DNA from: Chloroflexota bacterium
Lineage (GTDB): Bacteria; Chloroflexota; Dehalococcoidia; Lucifugimonadales; Lucifugimonadaceae
Direction: 5' to 3'
Assembly: GCA_018650845.1 (NCBI GenBank)
Contig: JABIFF010000024.1
Span: forward strand, 1 to 64,000
Length of the DNA: 64,000 nt
Shown: piece after piece, positions 1 through 6,616 of the stretch
Layout: the number at the start of each line of letters is the position of its first letter
Position numbering within the stretch: position 1 is the first letter of the stretch
The notes under the pieces: model-generated
Databases searched by the model: none
What the model saw: only the letters and a program-made list of their open reading frames with translations
Told to the model about the DNA's origin: nothing
Program-made: the position numbers and the translations under genes

Positions 1-99
1 CCGTAAACAGGTGGCGCTTGCAAAGTGTTTACAAATCACCACTTCAACTTCAAGTTCATCCTGCCAATAACTGCAATCTCTACTTAGAATAGAACTCAT

Positions 100-175
100 G
101 CCCCTGTAGCTCAGTGGATAGAGCAATGGTTTCCTAAACCATGTGCCGCGTGTTCGATTCACGCCAGGGGTACCA
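100..175 (+). tRNA. tRNA-Arg (anticodon CCU)
   Basis: A 76-nt cloverleaf can be folded directly. The acceptor arm GCCCCTG pairs with CAGGGGT, closing with a G-U pair. The anticodon stem ATGGT/ACCAT encloses the loop TTCCTAA, so the anticodon is CCT (133-135), which reads AGG. A TTCGATT T-loop is present and the 3' CCA is encoded in the DNA. A strong hairpin follows directly and probably ends the transcript. Confidence 0.95.
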
Positions 176-187
176 CTCAGAACTCCC

Positions 188-219
188 GCAAAGGCCCCGA
201 TATATTTCGGGGCCTTTGC
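188..219 (+). terminator. Hairpin terminator after tRNA-Arg
   Basis: Two perfect 13-bp arms (GCAAAGGCCCCGA and its complement) flank a 6-nt AT-rich loop, 12 nt after the tRNA. The only T run is the TTT inside the 3' arm, so it is a strong stem with a weak U-tract. Confidence 0.7.
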
Positions 220-327
220 GCGTCTTGCGATTGAACATCACTTCGATCCAACATGCTTGATTTCTGGGTAGCTTCACTTGTAGCCCATCTAGAACCTCAG
301 GATGACTATTTGGGATAGCTTCAGCGT

Positions 328-365
328 CAAATAAAGAAGCCCACCAGATCTCTCCAGTGGGCTTC
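328..365 (-). terminator. Terminator of the RraA-like gene
   Basis: The arms GAAGCCCAC and GTGGGCTTC (9 bp, loop 12 nt) are followed on the minus strand by TTTATTT. This lies about 45 nt past the stop codon of the minus-strand gene at 409. Confidence 0.75.
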
Positions 366-408
366 TCATCAAACTATTTTCATCGCCAAATAAACGTGGC
401 TATTGCGC

Positions 409-1188
409 CTACTTGCCGTTTGCCTTTTTCCACTCTTCGTACTCAGGTCGAGCCTCGTCAGAAAGTGGGTAGTAGAGACGTAGATCTCCGCCCTGTTCCA
501 GCTTCTGTCGACTGAACTCTTCCCACTCAGCGTGAACTTCACCGGCTTCAGCAAGTTCTTCAGCCAGGTGAATCGGAACAACAACCACACCGTCATCGTC
601 GGCAATGATGATGTCGCCAGGAGCAACGTACGTGCCACCAACTGCGATAGGAACGTTCACTGCATAAGGGAATATTTCAGTCTGAGTGTGGAAGTTAGGT
701 GTAACACCCTTCAACCACAGCCCCAAGCCCTCAGGAGCTTCTGGGTAGTCACGAATGCAACCATCGACAACCACACCGATACCGCCAGCACCCTGGAAGT
801 AAGTCAGCATCATGTTGCCGAACACACCACTAGTCATGCTGCCACGTGCATCGACAACAATAACGTCGCCATCCTTCGTGCCATAAAGTGCATGCCGGTG
901 AAGCTGAAGTTCAGGGTCGGTGTACTCACCGTCTTTGTAAACATCGTCACGTTTAGGCATGAACTGCAAAGTTGCAGCCGGCCCAACAATCTTCTTGCCG
1001 GGAGTGTATGGGTTAGGTCCTGGAATGAAGCAGTTTGAAACACCCAGCTTGTTGAGGTCACCAGCTGCTGTTGCCGAACTAACGTGCTCGTACAACTTTG
1101 CGATCAACTCTTTGGAAGGTCGCTTAATGTCTTGAATATCTTTGGGGTCTTGCATCGAAATATAAAGTCCTTGTTCTTGGAAATACAT
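409..1188 (-). CDS. RraA-like aldolase / oxaloacetate decarboxylase family protein
   Basis: This 259-residue protein belongs to the RraA-like fold family, which includes 4-hydroxy-4-methyl-2-oxoglutarate (HMG/CHA) aldolases, oxaloacetate decarboxylases and the RNase E regulator RraA. The family signature is visible as GGIGVVVDGCIRD (residues 135-147). D142, R146 and D147 occupy the places of the metal/substrate site, and a GD-x-I-x-AD-x-DGVVVVP block sits near 191-205. With a full metal-site motif and no RNase E partner nearby, an enzyme of hydroxyacid or ketoacid cleavage is more likely than an RNase inhibitor. That role would suit the sugar-acid dehydratase-like genes a few kb downstream, whose ketoacid products need retro-aldol or decarboxylation steps. 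The start may instead be Met12 (1155), which has AAGGAC 13 nt upstream. The true substrate cannot be read from sequence. Confidence 0.85.
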   Translation of the reverse strand: MYFQEQGLYISMQDPKDIQDIKRPSKELIAKLYEHVSSATAAGDLNKLGVSNCFIPGPNPYTPGKKIVGPAATLQFMPKRDDVYKDGEYTDPELQLHRHALYGTKDGDVIVVDARGSMTSGVFGNMMLTYFQGAGGIGVVVDGCIRDYPEAPEGLGLWLKGVTPNFHTQTEIFPYAVNVPIAVGGTYVAPGDIIIADDDGVVVVPIHLAEELAEAGEVHAEWEEFSRQKLEQGGDLRLYYPLSDEARPEYEEWKKANGK

Positions 1189-1703
1189 CCAAGCGAATTA
1201 CCTGGAGTCGGCGCATACAGATCGGATTAGCTACGGCTGGCAGGAGACCAAACGCACTGAGCGGCACTGTCAGAACTAGCCCGCCTACATCAACTATAAA
1301 AGCGCGACGAGTGAACACTAAACACCGATTCGCCTCTCCGCAAGTAAATACGAAATCTCGTTACCAGCAGTTCAGAGATATAAAGAATTAATACAAATTC
1401 CAAATCCGCATATATGTCTCACAATGTCACGAATTAGAACGAAAACTGGTATTTTTCACTCTATTTTCACCGTACGTTTACGATGTGCAATCTGAATAAA
1501 TACCCCATTTCCCCGTTGAAACCTTTACTGTTAAGCCCGCATTCAGCTGGTTCGGCTCGCGACTGTATCAACGAGATTACGTTTCGTGACGGACGTTTAA
1601 GCAGAATGAGAAACGAGATCGTGGGACGATAACCGTATGTAACGGTACTGGATATGTTCAACAATGAGCATTCGATGGGATTCCCACGTACGAGGCTTGA
1701 TTT
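1189..1703. other. Intergenic region with divergent promoters
   Basis: No convincing gene is present in these 515 bases. They separate the divergent RraA-like gene and the RRM gene and must carry both promoters. The left part is AT-rich with no clear coding signal. The right end folds into a probable leader, described separately. Confidence 0.5.
1620..1688 (+). promoter_or_regulatory. Possible structured 5' leader of the RRM gene
   Basis: CGTGGGA at 1620-1626 can pair with TCCCACG at 1682-1688, enclosing a nested hairpin ACCGT/ACGGT (1632-1646). The structure ends 15 nt before the ATG of a gene whose family is often cold-regulated through its leader. The pairing is seen in sequence; any regulatory role is inference. 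Confidence 0.3.
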
Positions 1704-2036
1704 ATGGGTAAGAAGTTATTTGTTGGTAGCCTGGCTTGGGCGACAGACTCGTCTGGTCTCCGAACTGCTTTCGAGCGATTCGGTGAGATCGAAGAAGCAC
1801 AGGTAATCAGCGACCGTGAGACCGGCAGGTCACGCGGTTTCGGTTTTGTAACCTTCACTGAAGAAGGTGTAACTCAGAACGCTATTTCAGAAATGAACGG
1901 CGCTGAGCTTGATGGTCGACCAATCGTAGTAAACGAAGCACGCGACCAGGCTCCTCGTGGCGGCGGCGGCGGCGGCGGCGGTGGATACCGTGGCGGCGGC
2001 GGCGGTGGCGGCGGCGGACGTCGAGAACGCTGGTAA
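1704..2036 (+). CDS. Glycine-rich RRM RNA-binding protein
   Basis: This 110-residue single-RRM protein resembles bacterial Rbp/GRP-type RNA chaperones. RNP2 (LFVGSL, residues 5-10) and RNP1 (RGFGFVTF, residues 44-51) are intact, with the aromatic residues needed to stack on RNA. Residues 86-105 are nearly pure glycine in two blocks split by YR, and the tail is RRERW, a small RGG-like RNA-binding tail. The glycines are encoded mostly by repeated GGC codons, making a GC-rich microsatellite that could change length by slippage. Bacterial relatives are typically cold-inducible and bind single-stranded RNA. The gene stands alone between its own leader and a strong terminator. The start is supported by GAGG 9 nt upstream. 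Confidence 0.93.
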   Translation: MGKKLFVGSLAWATDSSGLRTAFERFGEIEEAQVISDRETGRSRGFGFVTFTEEGVTQNAISEMNGAELDGRPIVVNEARDQAPRGGGGGGGGGYRGGGGGGGGGRRERW

Positions 2037-2079
2037 GCCAGCGTTTGTAGTTTCACCAAACTACCAACCGAAATCTAAA

Positions 2080-2110
2080 CGGGTGCAGCCAATGGCTGCG
2101 CCCGTTTTGT
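2080..2110 (+). terminator. Terminator of the RRM gene
   Basis: The arms CGGGTGCAGCC and GGCTGCGCCCG form 11 pairs, including one G-U, around a 3-nt loop and are followed by TTTTG. It lies 44 nt past the stop codon. Confidence 0.85.
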
Positions 2111-2120
2111 TTAAGTTTGA

Positions 2121-2200
2121 TTAGCTCCGGGCGTCGTCGAACGACTTGGTCGCCGCTGCAATCTACCCATCCCGTAGCCCCTTCCCGAAGGAAGGGGGAC
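2121..2200 (-). repeat. Two-hairpin dispersed repeat, copy A1 (inverted)
   Basis: Read on the minus strand, this copy closely matches the copy at 6531-6609. It contains hairpin 1 (CCCCTTCC...GGAAGGGG), a conserved core GGGTAGATTGCAGCG, the box ACCAAGTC, hairpin 2 (GTCGT-tcg-ACGAC) and the 3' end GCCCGGAGC. It lies head-to-head with copy A2. Nothing in it looks coding. Confidence 0.85.
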
Positions 2201-2246
2201 TGATCGCTCTAGCTACAAAATATGCCGGTTGAGCGGAGGTTTTTAT

Positions 2247-2321
2247 CCTCCCTCCCAGAGTGGGAGGGAGTTAGAGGGTGGGAGATTGCGACGCAAAGCC
2301 GAGTTACGCAAGTAACGAGCG
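2247..2321 (+). repeat. Two-hairpin dispersed repeat, copy A2 (divergent)
   Basis: This divergent copy keeps the architecture. Hairpin 1 is now CTCCCTCCC/GGGAGGGAG, followed by a core GGGTGGGAGATTGCGACG and hairpin 2 as GTTAC-gcaa-GTAAC. The stems differ from other copies but still pair. It is oriented opposite to A1, 46 bp away. Confidence 0.7.
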
Positions 2322-2337
2322 TGACTAACAAGAAAAC

Positions 2338-2380
2338 CTAAAAAAATAGCCCGCTCTCGGGGCTGAGAGCGGGCTATTTA
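2338..2380 (-). terminator. Strong terminator downstream of the archaellin-like gene
   Basis: The 15-bp perfect arms AAATAGCCCGCTCTC and their complement enclose a short loop. On the minus strand the stem runs into a T tract (complement of the A run at 2338-2346). It sits about 80 nt past the stop of the pilin gene and may work in both directions. Confidence 0.85.
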
Positions 2381-2459
2381 TAAGAAGACCTGAAGACCGG
2401 GGCCAGAAATTAGAATCGGGGCGGATTCCTCATTTAGCCTCCAAGCCGCATCACATTTT

Positions 2460-3167
2460 TTACTTCAAATCCATGACAGCATCGAGTCGAGACGGAAGGC
2501 TTCGCTCAACGTTCAACGTAGCTCCATCTGGCGGGCTCAAAGTAAGCGAGAACTTATCGTTCTTATCAAGAATCGTACCGCTCGAAAGAATACCGTTCGC
2601 ACCGTTTGAATCGGCAGTCCAATACTCAGTAGCCGAGCTAGAAGTGATCAACTCTGTTGTGTCACGAATCAAAAGCCAAACACTAATCTCAGCCTTCTCA
2701 CCCGTTTCAAGCAGGTTGTCACCGTTGTTAGTTCCTAGCCAGTCAACAGTCCAAGGAACATCACCCATGAACTGGTTCTGGTCGTTGTACGAGACGACAG
2801 TCTTGTACTCAGCACCGCTCACGAAATCGGGATCTGTAGCTGCTCCATTAGCTGTGTAAGGAGCAGTCAGGTCGACTGGTTCGCCACCAACAGCGTTCGA
2901 AACGATGAACGACACTTTGTAGATAGTGTCAGTGCCACCACGGTCTGCCTTATAAGCAACAACCGCACCACGTGGCTCAAGAGAACTCTTAGTCTCTTGA
3001 ATTCCAGCAAATATGGTCTCTTTCGACCTCTCTGAAGCGAAAATACCTGTCGATAACACGGTAAATGCAAATACCGATGCAACGACGACAAAGGCGATCA
3101 AAATGATCGCTGTCTCAAGCCCGGTAATACCGCGCTGTGACGTTTCTCGGGGGTCTGTTCTAAACAT
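2460..3167 (-). CDS. Archaellin-like / type IV pilin-like filament subunit
   Basis: From Met at 3167 this is a 235-residue protein with a short charged leader (13 residues ending in QRG). A class III (prepilin-type) processing site follows, then the hydrophobic helix ITGLETAIILIAFVVVAS with Glu at mature position 5. The rest is a beta-rich exported domain without cysteines. This N-terminus is characteristic of archaeal flagellins (archaellins, PF01917-like), which polymerise through that helix; homologues are known in some Chloroflexota. The start is chosen because GAGGAG lies 9 nt upstream of 3167. The upstream ATG-in-frame extension to 3242 would bury the leader. No FlaI/FlaJ-type motor, accessory or prepilin peptidase gene is present in this window, so the assembly machinery must be elsewhere. 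It could alternatively form a non-rotating adhesive filament. Confidence 0.82.
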   Translation of the reverse strand: MFRTDPRETSQRGITGLETAIILIAFVVVASVFAFTVLSTGIFASERSKETIFAGIQETKSSLEPRGAVVAYKADRGGTDTIYKVSFIVSNAVGGEPVDLTAPYTANGAATDPDFVSGAEYKTVVSYNDQNQFMGDVPWTVDWLGTNNGDNLLETGEKAEISVWLLIRDTTELITSSSATEYWTADSNGANGILSSGTILDKNDKFSLTLSPPDGATLNVERSLPSRLDAVMDLK

Positions 3168-3536
3168 ATAGCCTGGCTCCTCAACCGCTCCCGGGATTCT
3201 CATATCTAATAACTCCGGTAGGCGTGTAAATAAAGTGGCCAACCCACCGCCGATCCGTCAATTGGCAGTCCGGTGCAAAGGCCATATATCAATAGTTATC
3301 ACCTACCCAATCCACCTACTGCCCTCATGGAATCGCCCAACCGCTCCGATGGGTTCACTACCAATGTGGGCAGCCACGCGAACGCCTGTGGAAGTTTGCC
3401 CGTGCCTCGGCATCTCATTGAGATTGCTCCACACTCTTCCAACACCTGAAGGCAGAAAACAGGGTCACGAAATTGAGCCAACAAACAGCGAGGAGCGGCA
3501 CGTGAGAAGAGTTAAGAACCGGGATCGACGTTCGAG
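3168..3536. other. Intergenic region upstream of the pilin gene
   Basis: No gene is supported here. Open frames on both strands lack ribosome-binding sites and recognisable composition. It separates two minus-strand genes and should hold the pilin promoter. No terminator for clpS is evident. Confidence 0.5.
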
Positions 3537-3869
3537 CTACCAGCCAGGCTGCACATCACACCCAAGCTGAAGCACTCGCAGTGCATCTCTATACTTCAGC
3601 GCCTGCTCTTTACCGCACAACGTAACGACGCCCTTACCAGTGTTGTGAGCTTCCAGCATGATCAACGTAGCTTCGGTGGTCGACATCTCAGGAAGAGTCT
3701 TTATCAACGCCCAGATCACGTAATCCATCGAGTGATAAGTATCGTCGAACACCACCACCGCCCAGCGATCTGATCTGCCGCCGGAGGTTTCGTGAACCTC
3801 TGCAGGTGTCGAAATGCGTTCAGTATCTGACTCAGCAAGCGACTTTAGATCGCCCACGCTGTAGCGCAT
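3537..3869 (-). CDS. clpS: ATP-dependent Clp protease adaptor ClpS
   Basis: This is a 110-residue protein. Its C-terminal 75 residues match the ClpS core: VVVFDDTYHSMDYVI (the D-D-x-x-x-x-M/x-x-V segment that lines the N-degron pocket), the helix around LIMLEAHNTGKGVV, and the KEQALKYRDAL helix with LGCDVQPGW at the end. ClpS delivers proteins with destabilising N-terminal residues to the ClpA/ClpC unfoldase of the Clp protease. The first 30-35 residues are a variable N-terminal extension, as in the family. The frame stays open to 4106, but that part overlaps the divergent enolase-superfamily gene. ATG 3869, with AAGGGCGG upstream, is therefore taken as the start. No clpA or clpC is adjacent. 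Confidence 0.92.
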   Translation of the reverse strand: MRYSVGDLKSLAESDTERISTPAEVHETSGGRSDRWAVVVFDDTYHSMDYVIWALIKTLPEMSTTEATLIMLEAHNTGKGVVTLCGKEQALKYRDALRVLQLGCDVQPGW

Positions 3870-3972
3870 GACACGCTCGCCGCCCTTGACACCGATGCTC
3901 AACGGGAGGAATCTTCTCCGGCAATCATTTTTACTAGCCGGTGCAATCACTCGAAACGAAAGTCCTTCATAA

Positions 3973-5124
3973 ATGCGAATTACCGACATCAAGCCATTCC
4001 CAGTATGGGTTGGCACACGAAACCAAATGTTGGTCAAAGTGGAAACAGATGAAGGCATATACGGCTGGGGAGAATCTGGGCTTTCAAGCCGAGAAATCGG
4101 CGTCAAAGGAATCGTAGAGCACTACCGAGAGTTCCTGATTGGGCGCGACCCAATGCAGCGCGGTGCTCTCTGGCAAGAAATGTATCGTAGCCAGTACTTC
4201 GAGGGTGGTCGAACGCTAACCGCAGCAATTTCGGCAATTGATATAGCTCTTTACGATATCGTCGGCAAAAAGCTCGGCGTACCCGTATACGAACTACTCG
4301 GCGGCAAGCACCGCAACTATGTTCCTACATTCGCAACTGGCGGCGGCAACTCACCCGAAGAAATGGTCGACATCGCTCAGAAGATGATCGCCGAAGGCTT
4401 CGACTGCTTCCGCCTGCATCGCGGTTACGAAAAGGAATCTGAAGGAATCTTCGAACCACGCGAAGCTATTGCAAACGCTGCCGAAGGTCTGATCAAAGCG
4501 CGAGAAGTTCTGGGACTTCGACCCGTAATTGGTTACGACTTCCACCACCGGCTATCCGTCGCCGAAACAGCCTCGTTCTGCCAAATGATGCCCGAACACA
4601 CCCTCGACTTCCTTGAAGAACCTATCCGGGACGAAACGCCCGAAGCATACGAAGTGCTTCGCACAATGACGAACATGCCGTTCGCACTTGGTGAGGAGTT
4701 CGCATCGAAGTGGCAGTTCCTTCCTTATATCGAAAAAGGACTCGCCAACTACATTCGAGTCGATATCTGCAACGTCGGCGGAATCACCGAGGCAATGAAA
4801 GTCGTCGGTTGGTCGGAAGCGCACTACATCGATCTAATGCCGCACAATCCGCTCGGACCAATCTGTGTTGCTGCGACCGCACACATGGGAATGGCTGCAG
4901 CAAACTTCTCATGGCTCGAAATTCGTGAATCCGCTGGCGAAGACAACGGCTTCTACTCGAAGGAAGTCTTCCCAGTTCAACCTGAAGTGGTACCGGGCAA
5001 GGTGACTGTGCTCGACAAACCCGGACTCGGTGTTGAAGTCGATGAAGCAGCCCTCACCGAGCCATTCCAGTGGTCAGAGATGCCACACCTCAAACGAAAC
5101 GACGGATCACACACCAACTGGTAA
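3973..5124 (+). CDS. Enolase-superfamily dehydratase, DgoD/ManD-like (paralog 1)
   Basis: This 383-residue enzyme of the mandelate racemase/muconate lactonizing family has an N-terminal capping domain and a (beta/alpha)7-beta barrel. Metal ligands are readable as D189 (in GYDFHHR), E215 (LEEP) and E241 (GEEF), with H191 and H291 (MPHNPLGP) as the likely acid/base pair. The spacings (26, 26 and 102 residues, with D-x-H) equal those I recall for E. coli D-galactonate dehydratase (D183/H185/E209/E235/H285). An acid-sugar dehydratase (galactonate- or mannonate-like) is therefore the best guess. It is the first of three tandem paralogs with nearly identical active sites. The start overlaps nothing; the divergent clpS begins 103 bp upstream. 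The exact substrate is not predictable. Confidence 0.9.
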   Translation: MRITDIKPFPVWVGTRNQMLVKVETDEGIYGWGESGLSSREIGVKGIVEHYREFLIGRDPMQRGALWQEMYRSQYFEGGRTLTAAISAIDIALYDIVGKKLGVPVYELLGGKHRNYVPTFATGGGNSPEEMVDIAQKMIAEGFDCFRLHRGYEKESEGIFEPREAIANAAEGLIKAREVLGLRPVIGYDFHHRLSVAETASFCQMMPEHTLDFLEEPIRDETPEAYEVLRTMTNMPFALGEEFASKWQFLPYIEKGLANYIRVDICNVGGITEAMKVVGWSEAHYIDLMPHNPLGPICVAATAHMGMAAANFSWLEIRESAGEDNGFYSKEVFPVQPEVVPGKVTVLDKPGLGVEVDEAALTEPFQWSEMPHLKRNDGSHTNW

Positions 5125-5146
5125 GAATCAACCGCCAACAACAAGT

Positions 5147-5221
5147 CCTCCTTCCTTCGGGAAGGAGTTAGAGGAAGGGTAGATTGCAGCGGGTCCCAAG
5201 TCATCCGATGACGCCCGGACC
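5147..5221 (+). repeat. Two-hairpin dispersed repeat, copy A3
   Basis: Hairpin 1 is CTCCTTCC/GGAAGGAG, the core is GGGTAGATTGCAGCG, hairpin 2 is GTCAT-ccg-ATGAC and the end is GCCCGGACC. It fills the junction between paralogs 1 and 2 and ends 20 nt before the ATG of paralog 2. Confidence 0.85.
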
Positions 5222-5241
5222 AATTTACGCAATTCACGCAA

Positions 5242-6393
5242 ATGCATATAACAGACGTAATCGCTTATCCAGTTTGGGTCGGCTTCAGAAACCAGATGCT
5301 CGTCAAGGTTGAAACCAACGAAGGCATCTACGGTTGGGGCGAATCCGGACTTTCGGGTCGCGAACTTGGCGTAAAAGGAATTGTTGAACACTATCGAGAA
5401 TTTCTTGTTGGCAAAGACCCAATGGCACGTGGAGCGCTCTGGCAAGAGATGTACCGCAGTCAGTATTTTGAAGGCGGACGAACTCTAACAGCGGCAATTT
5501 CCGCAATCGATATTGCACTGCATGACATCGTCGGTAAAAAACTTGGCGTGCCTGTATACGAACTGCTTGGCGGCAAACAACGAAACTACGTTCCGACGTT
5601 CGCCACAGGAATCGGCGACACCCCAGAAGAAATGATCGACACTGCTCAGGCTATGATCGCTGAGGGGTTCGATTGCTTCCGACTACATCGTCAGGCTCTA
5701 AGCGAAAATAACCGCGAGTATGAGCCACGTGAAGCCATCGCTCTTACTGCTGAAGGCTTGATCAAAGCAAGAGAAGTTCTCGGAACTCGACCCGTAATCG
5801 GATACGACTTCCACCATCGTCTCTCTGTCGCTGAAACCGCTTCGTTCTGCCAGATGATGCCGAATCACACTCTCGATTTCCTCGAAGAGCCGATCCGTGA
5901 CGAAACGCCAGAAGCCTACGAAGCGCTCCGCAAGATGGTCACTGTGCCGTTCGCTATTGGTGAAGAGTTCGCCTCGAAGTGGCAGTTCCTCCCTTATATC
6001 GAACGCGGCATCACTCAGTACGCACGAATCGATGTCTGCAACATCGGTGGCCTTACCGAAGCCATGAAAGTCGTTGGCTGGGCAGAAGCTCATTACATTG
6101 ATCTCATGCCGCACAATCCGCTCGGACCAATATGTGTAGCTGCGACAGCACACATGTCGATGGCATCCGGAAACCTATCATGGCTAGAAATACGTGAATC
6201 TGCTGGTGAAAGCAACGGCTTCTACGACAAAGAAATATTCCCAGTTCAGCCTGAAATAGTTCCTGGAAAAGTAACGGTTCTCGATCGACCGGGACTCGGT
6301 GTCGAAGTCGATGAAGCATCGCTATCCGAACCATTCAAATTCTCAACCGGCAGTCCACTACGCCGCAAAGACGGATCACTCACCAATTCATAA
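5242..6393 (+). CDS. Enolase-superfamily dehydratase, DgoD/ManD-like (paralog 2)
   Basis: This 383-residue protein has the same length as its upstream neighbour and aligns without gaps over most of it. It keeps D189, H191, E215, E241 and H291. Differences cluster around residues 120-160 (GIGDTPEEM... and RQALSENNREYEPRE), the barrel-proximal region that often sets substrate specificity in this superfamily. The C-terminal segment IRESAGESNGFYDKE matches paralog 1 closely, so paralogs 1 and 2 probably act on related acid sugars. A two-hairpin repeat occupies the 117-bp upstream gap, and no strong Shine-Dalgarno sequence precedes the ATG apart from the GGA at the repeat end. Confidence 0.9.
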   Translation: MHITDVIAYPVWVGFRNQMLVKVETNEGIYGWGESGLSGRELGVKGIVEHYREFLVGKDPMARGALWQEMYRSQYFEGGRTLTAAISAIDIALHDIVGKKLGVPVYELLGGKQRNYVPTFATGIGDTPEEMIDTAQAMIAEGFDCFRLHRQALSENNREYEPREAIALTAEGLIKAREVLGTRPVIGYDFHHRLSVAETASFCQMMPNHTLDFLEEPIRDETPEAYEALRKMVTVPFAIGEEFASKWQFLPYIERGITQYARIDVCNIGGLTEAMKVVGWAEAHYIDLMPHNPLGPICVAATAHMSMASGNLSWLEIRESAGESNGFYDKEIFPVQPEIVPGKVTVLDRPGLGVEVDEASLSEPFKFSTGSPLRRKDGSLTNS

Positions 6394-6439
6394 ACACAGC
6401 CAATCAATTAATACTAATTAGCAACTAGGCAACAACAAT

Positions 6440-6490
6440 CCCTCTTCCTTCGAGAAGAGGTTAGTCAAAAGGAGATTTCCGGATACGCAC
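6440..6490 (+). repeat. Two-hairpin dispersed repeat, truncated copy A4a
   Basis: This copy keeps hairpin 1 (CCTCTTCC-ttcga-GAAGAGG) and the following TTAG...GGAGATT, then diverges; hairpin 2 is not recognisable. It lies about 40 bp upstream of the complete copy A4b in the same orientation. Confidence 0.6.
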
Positions 6491-6530
6491 AACTGCACAT
6501 ATCGCCTCTGAAGCAAACAATCGCTTCGGT

Positions 6531-6609
6531 TCCCCTTCCTTTGGGAAGGGGCTATGGGATGGGTAGATTGCAGCGAGCGACCAAGTCACGCCAGTGACGC
6601 CCGGAGCTA
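6531..6609 (+). repeat. Two-hairpin dispersed repeat, copy A4b
   Basis: This is a full copy with hairpin 1 CCCCTTCC/GGAAGGGG, core GGGTAGATTGCAGCG, box ACCAAGTC, hairpin 2 GTCAC-gcca-GTGAC and 3' end GCCCGGAGC. The terminal GGAG lies 10 nt from the ATG of paralog 3, so the repeat appears to supply its ribosome-binding site. Confidence 0.88.
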
Positions 6610-6616
6610 ATCACGC

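Noticed and set aside
100-175. tRNA-Arg as an integration site for a genomic island
   Set aside because: No integrase gene and no repeat of the tRNA 3' end was noticed in the window.
532-1038. Long plus-strand frame
   Set aside because: It is antisense to the well-supported RraA-like gene.
1960-2020. GGC tandem repeats as CRISPR or microsatellite locus
   Set aside because: They are in-frame glycine codons of the RRM gene; there are no spacer-repeat units.
3235-3570. Open frame of 111 codons on the plus strand
   Set aside because: It overlaps the 3' end of clpS, lacks a Shine-Dalgarno sequence and has no recognisable composition.
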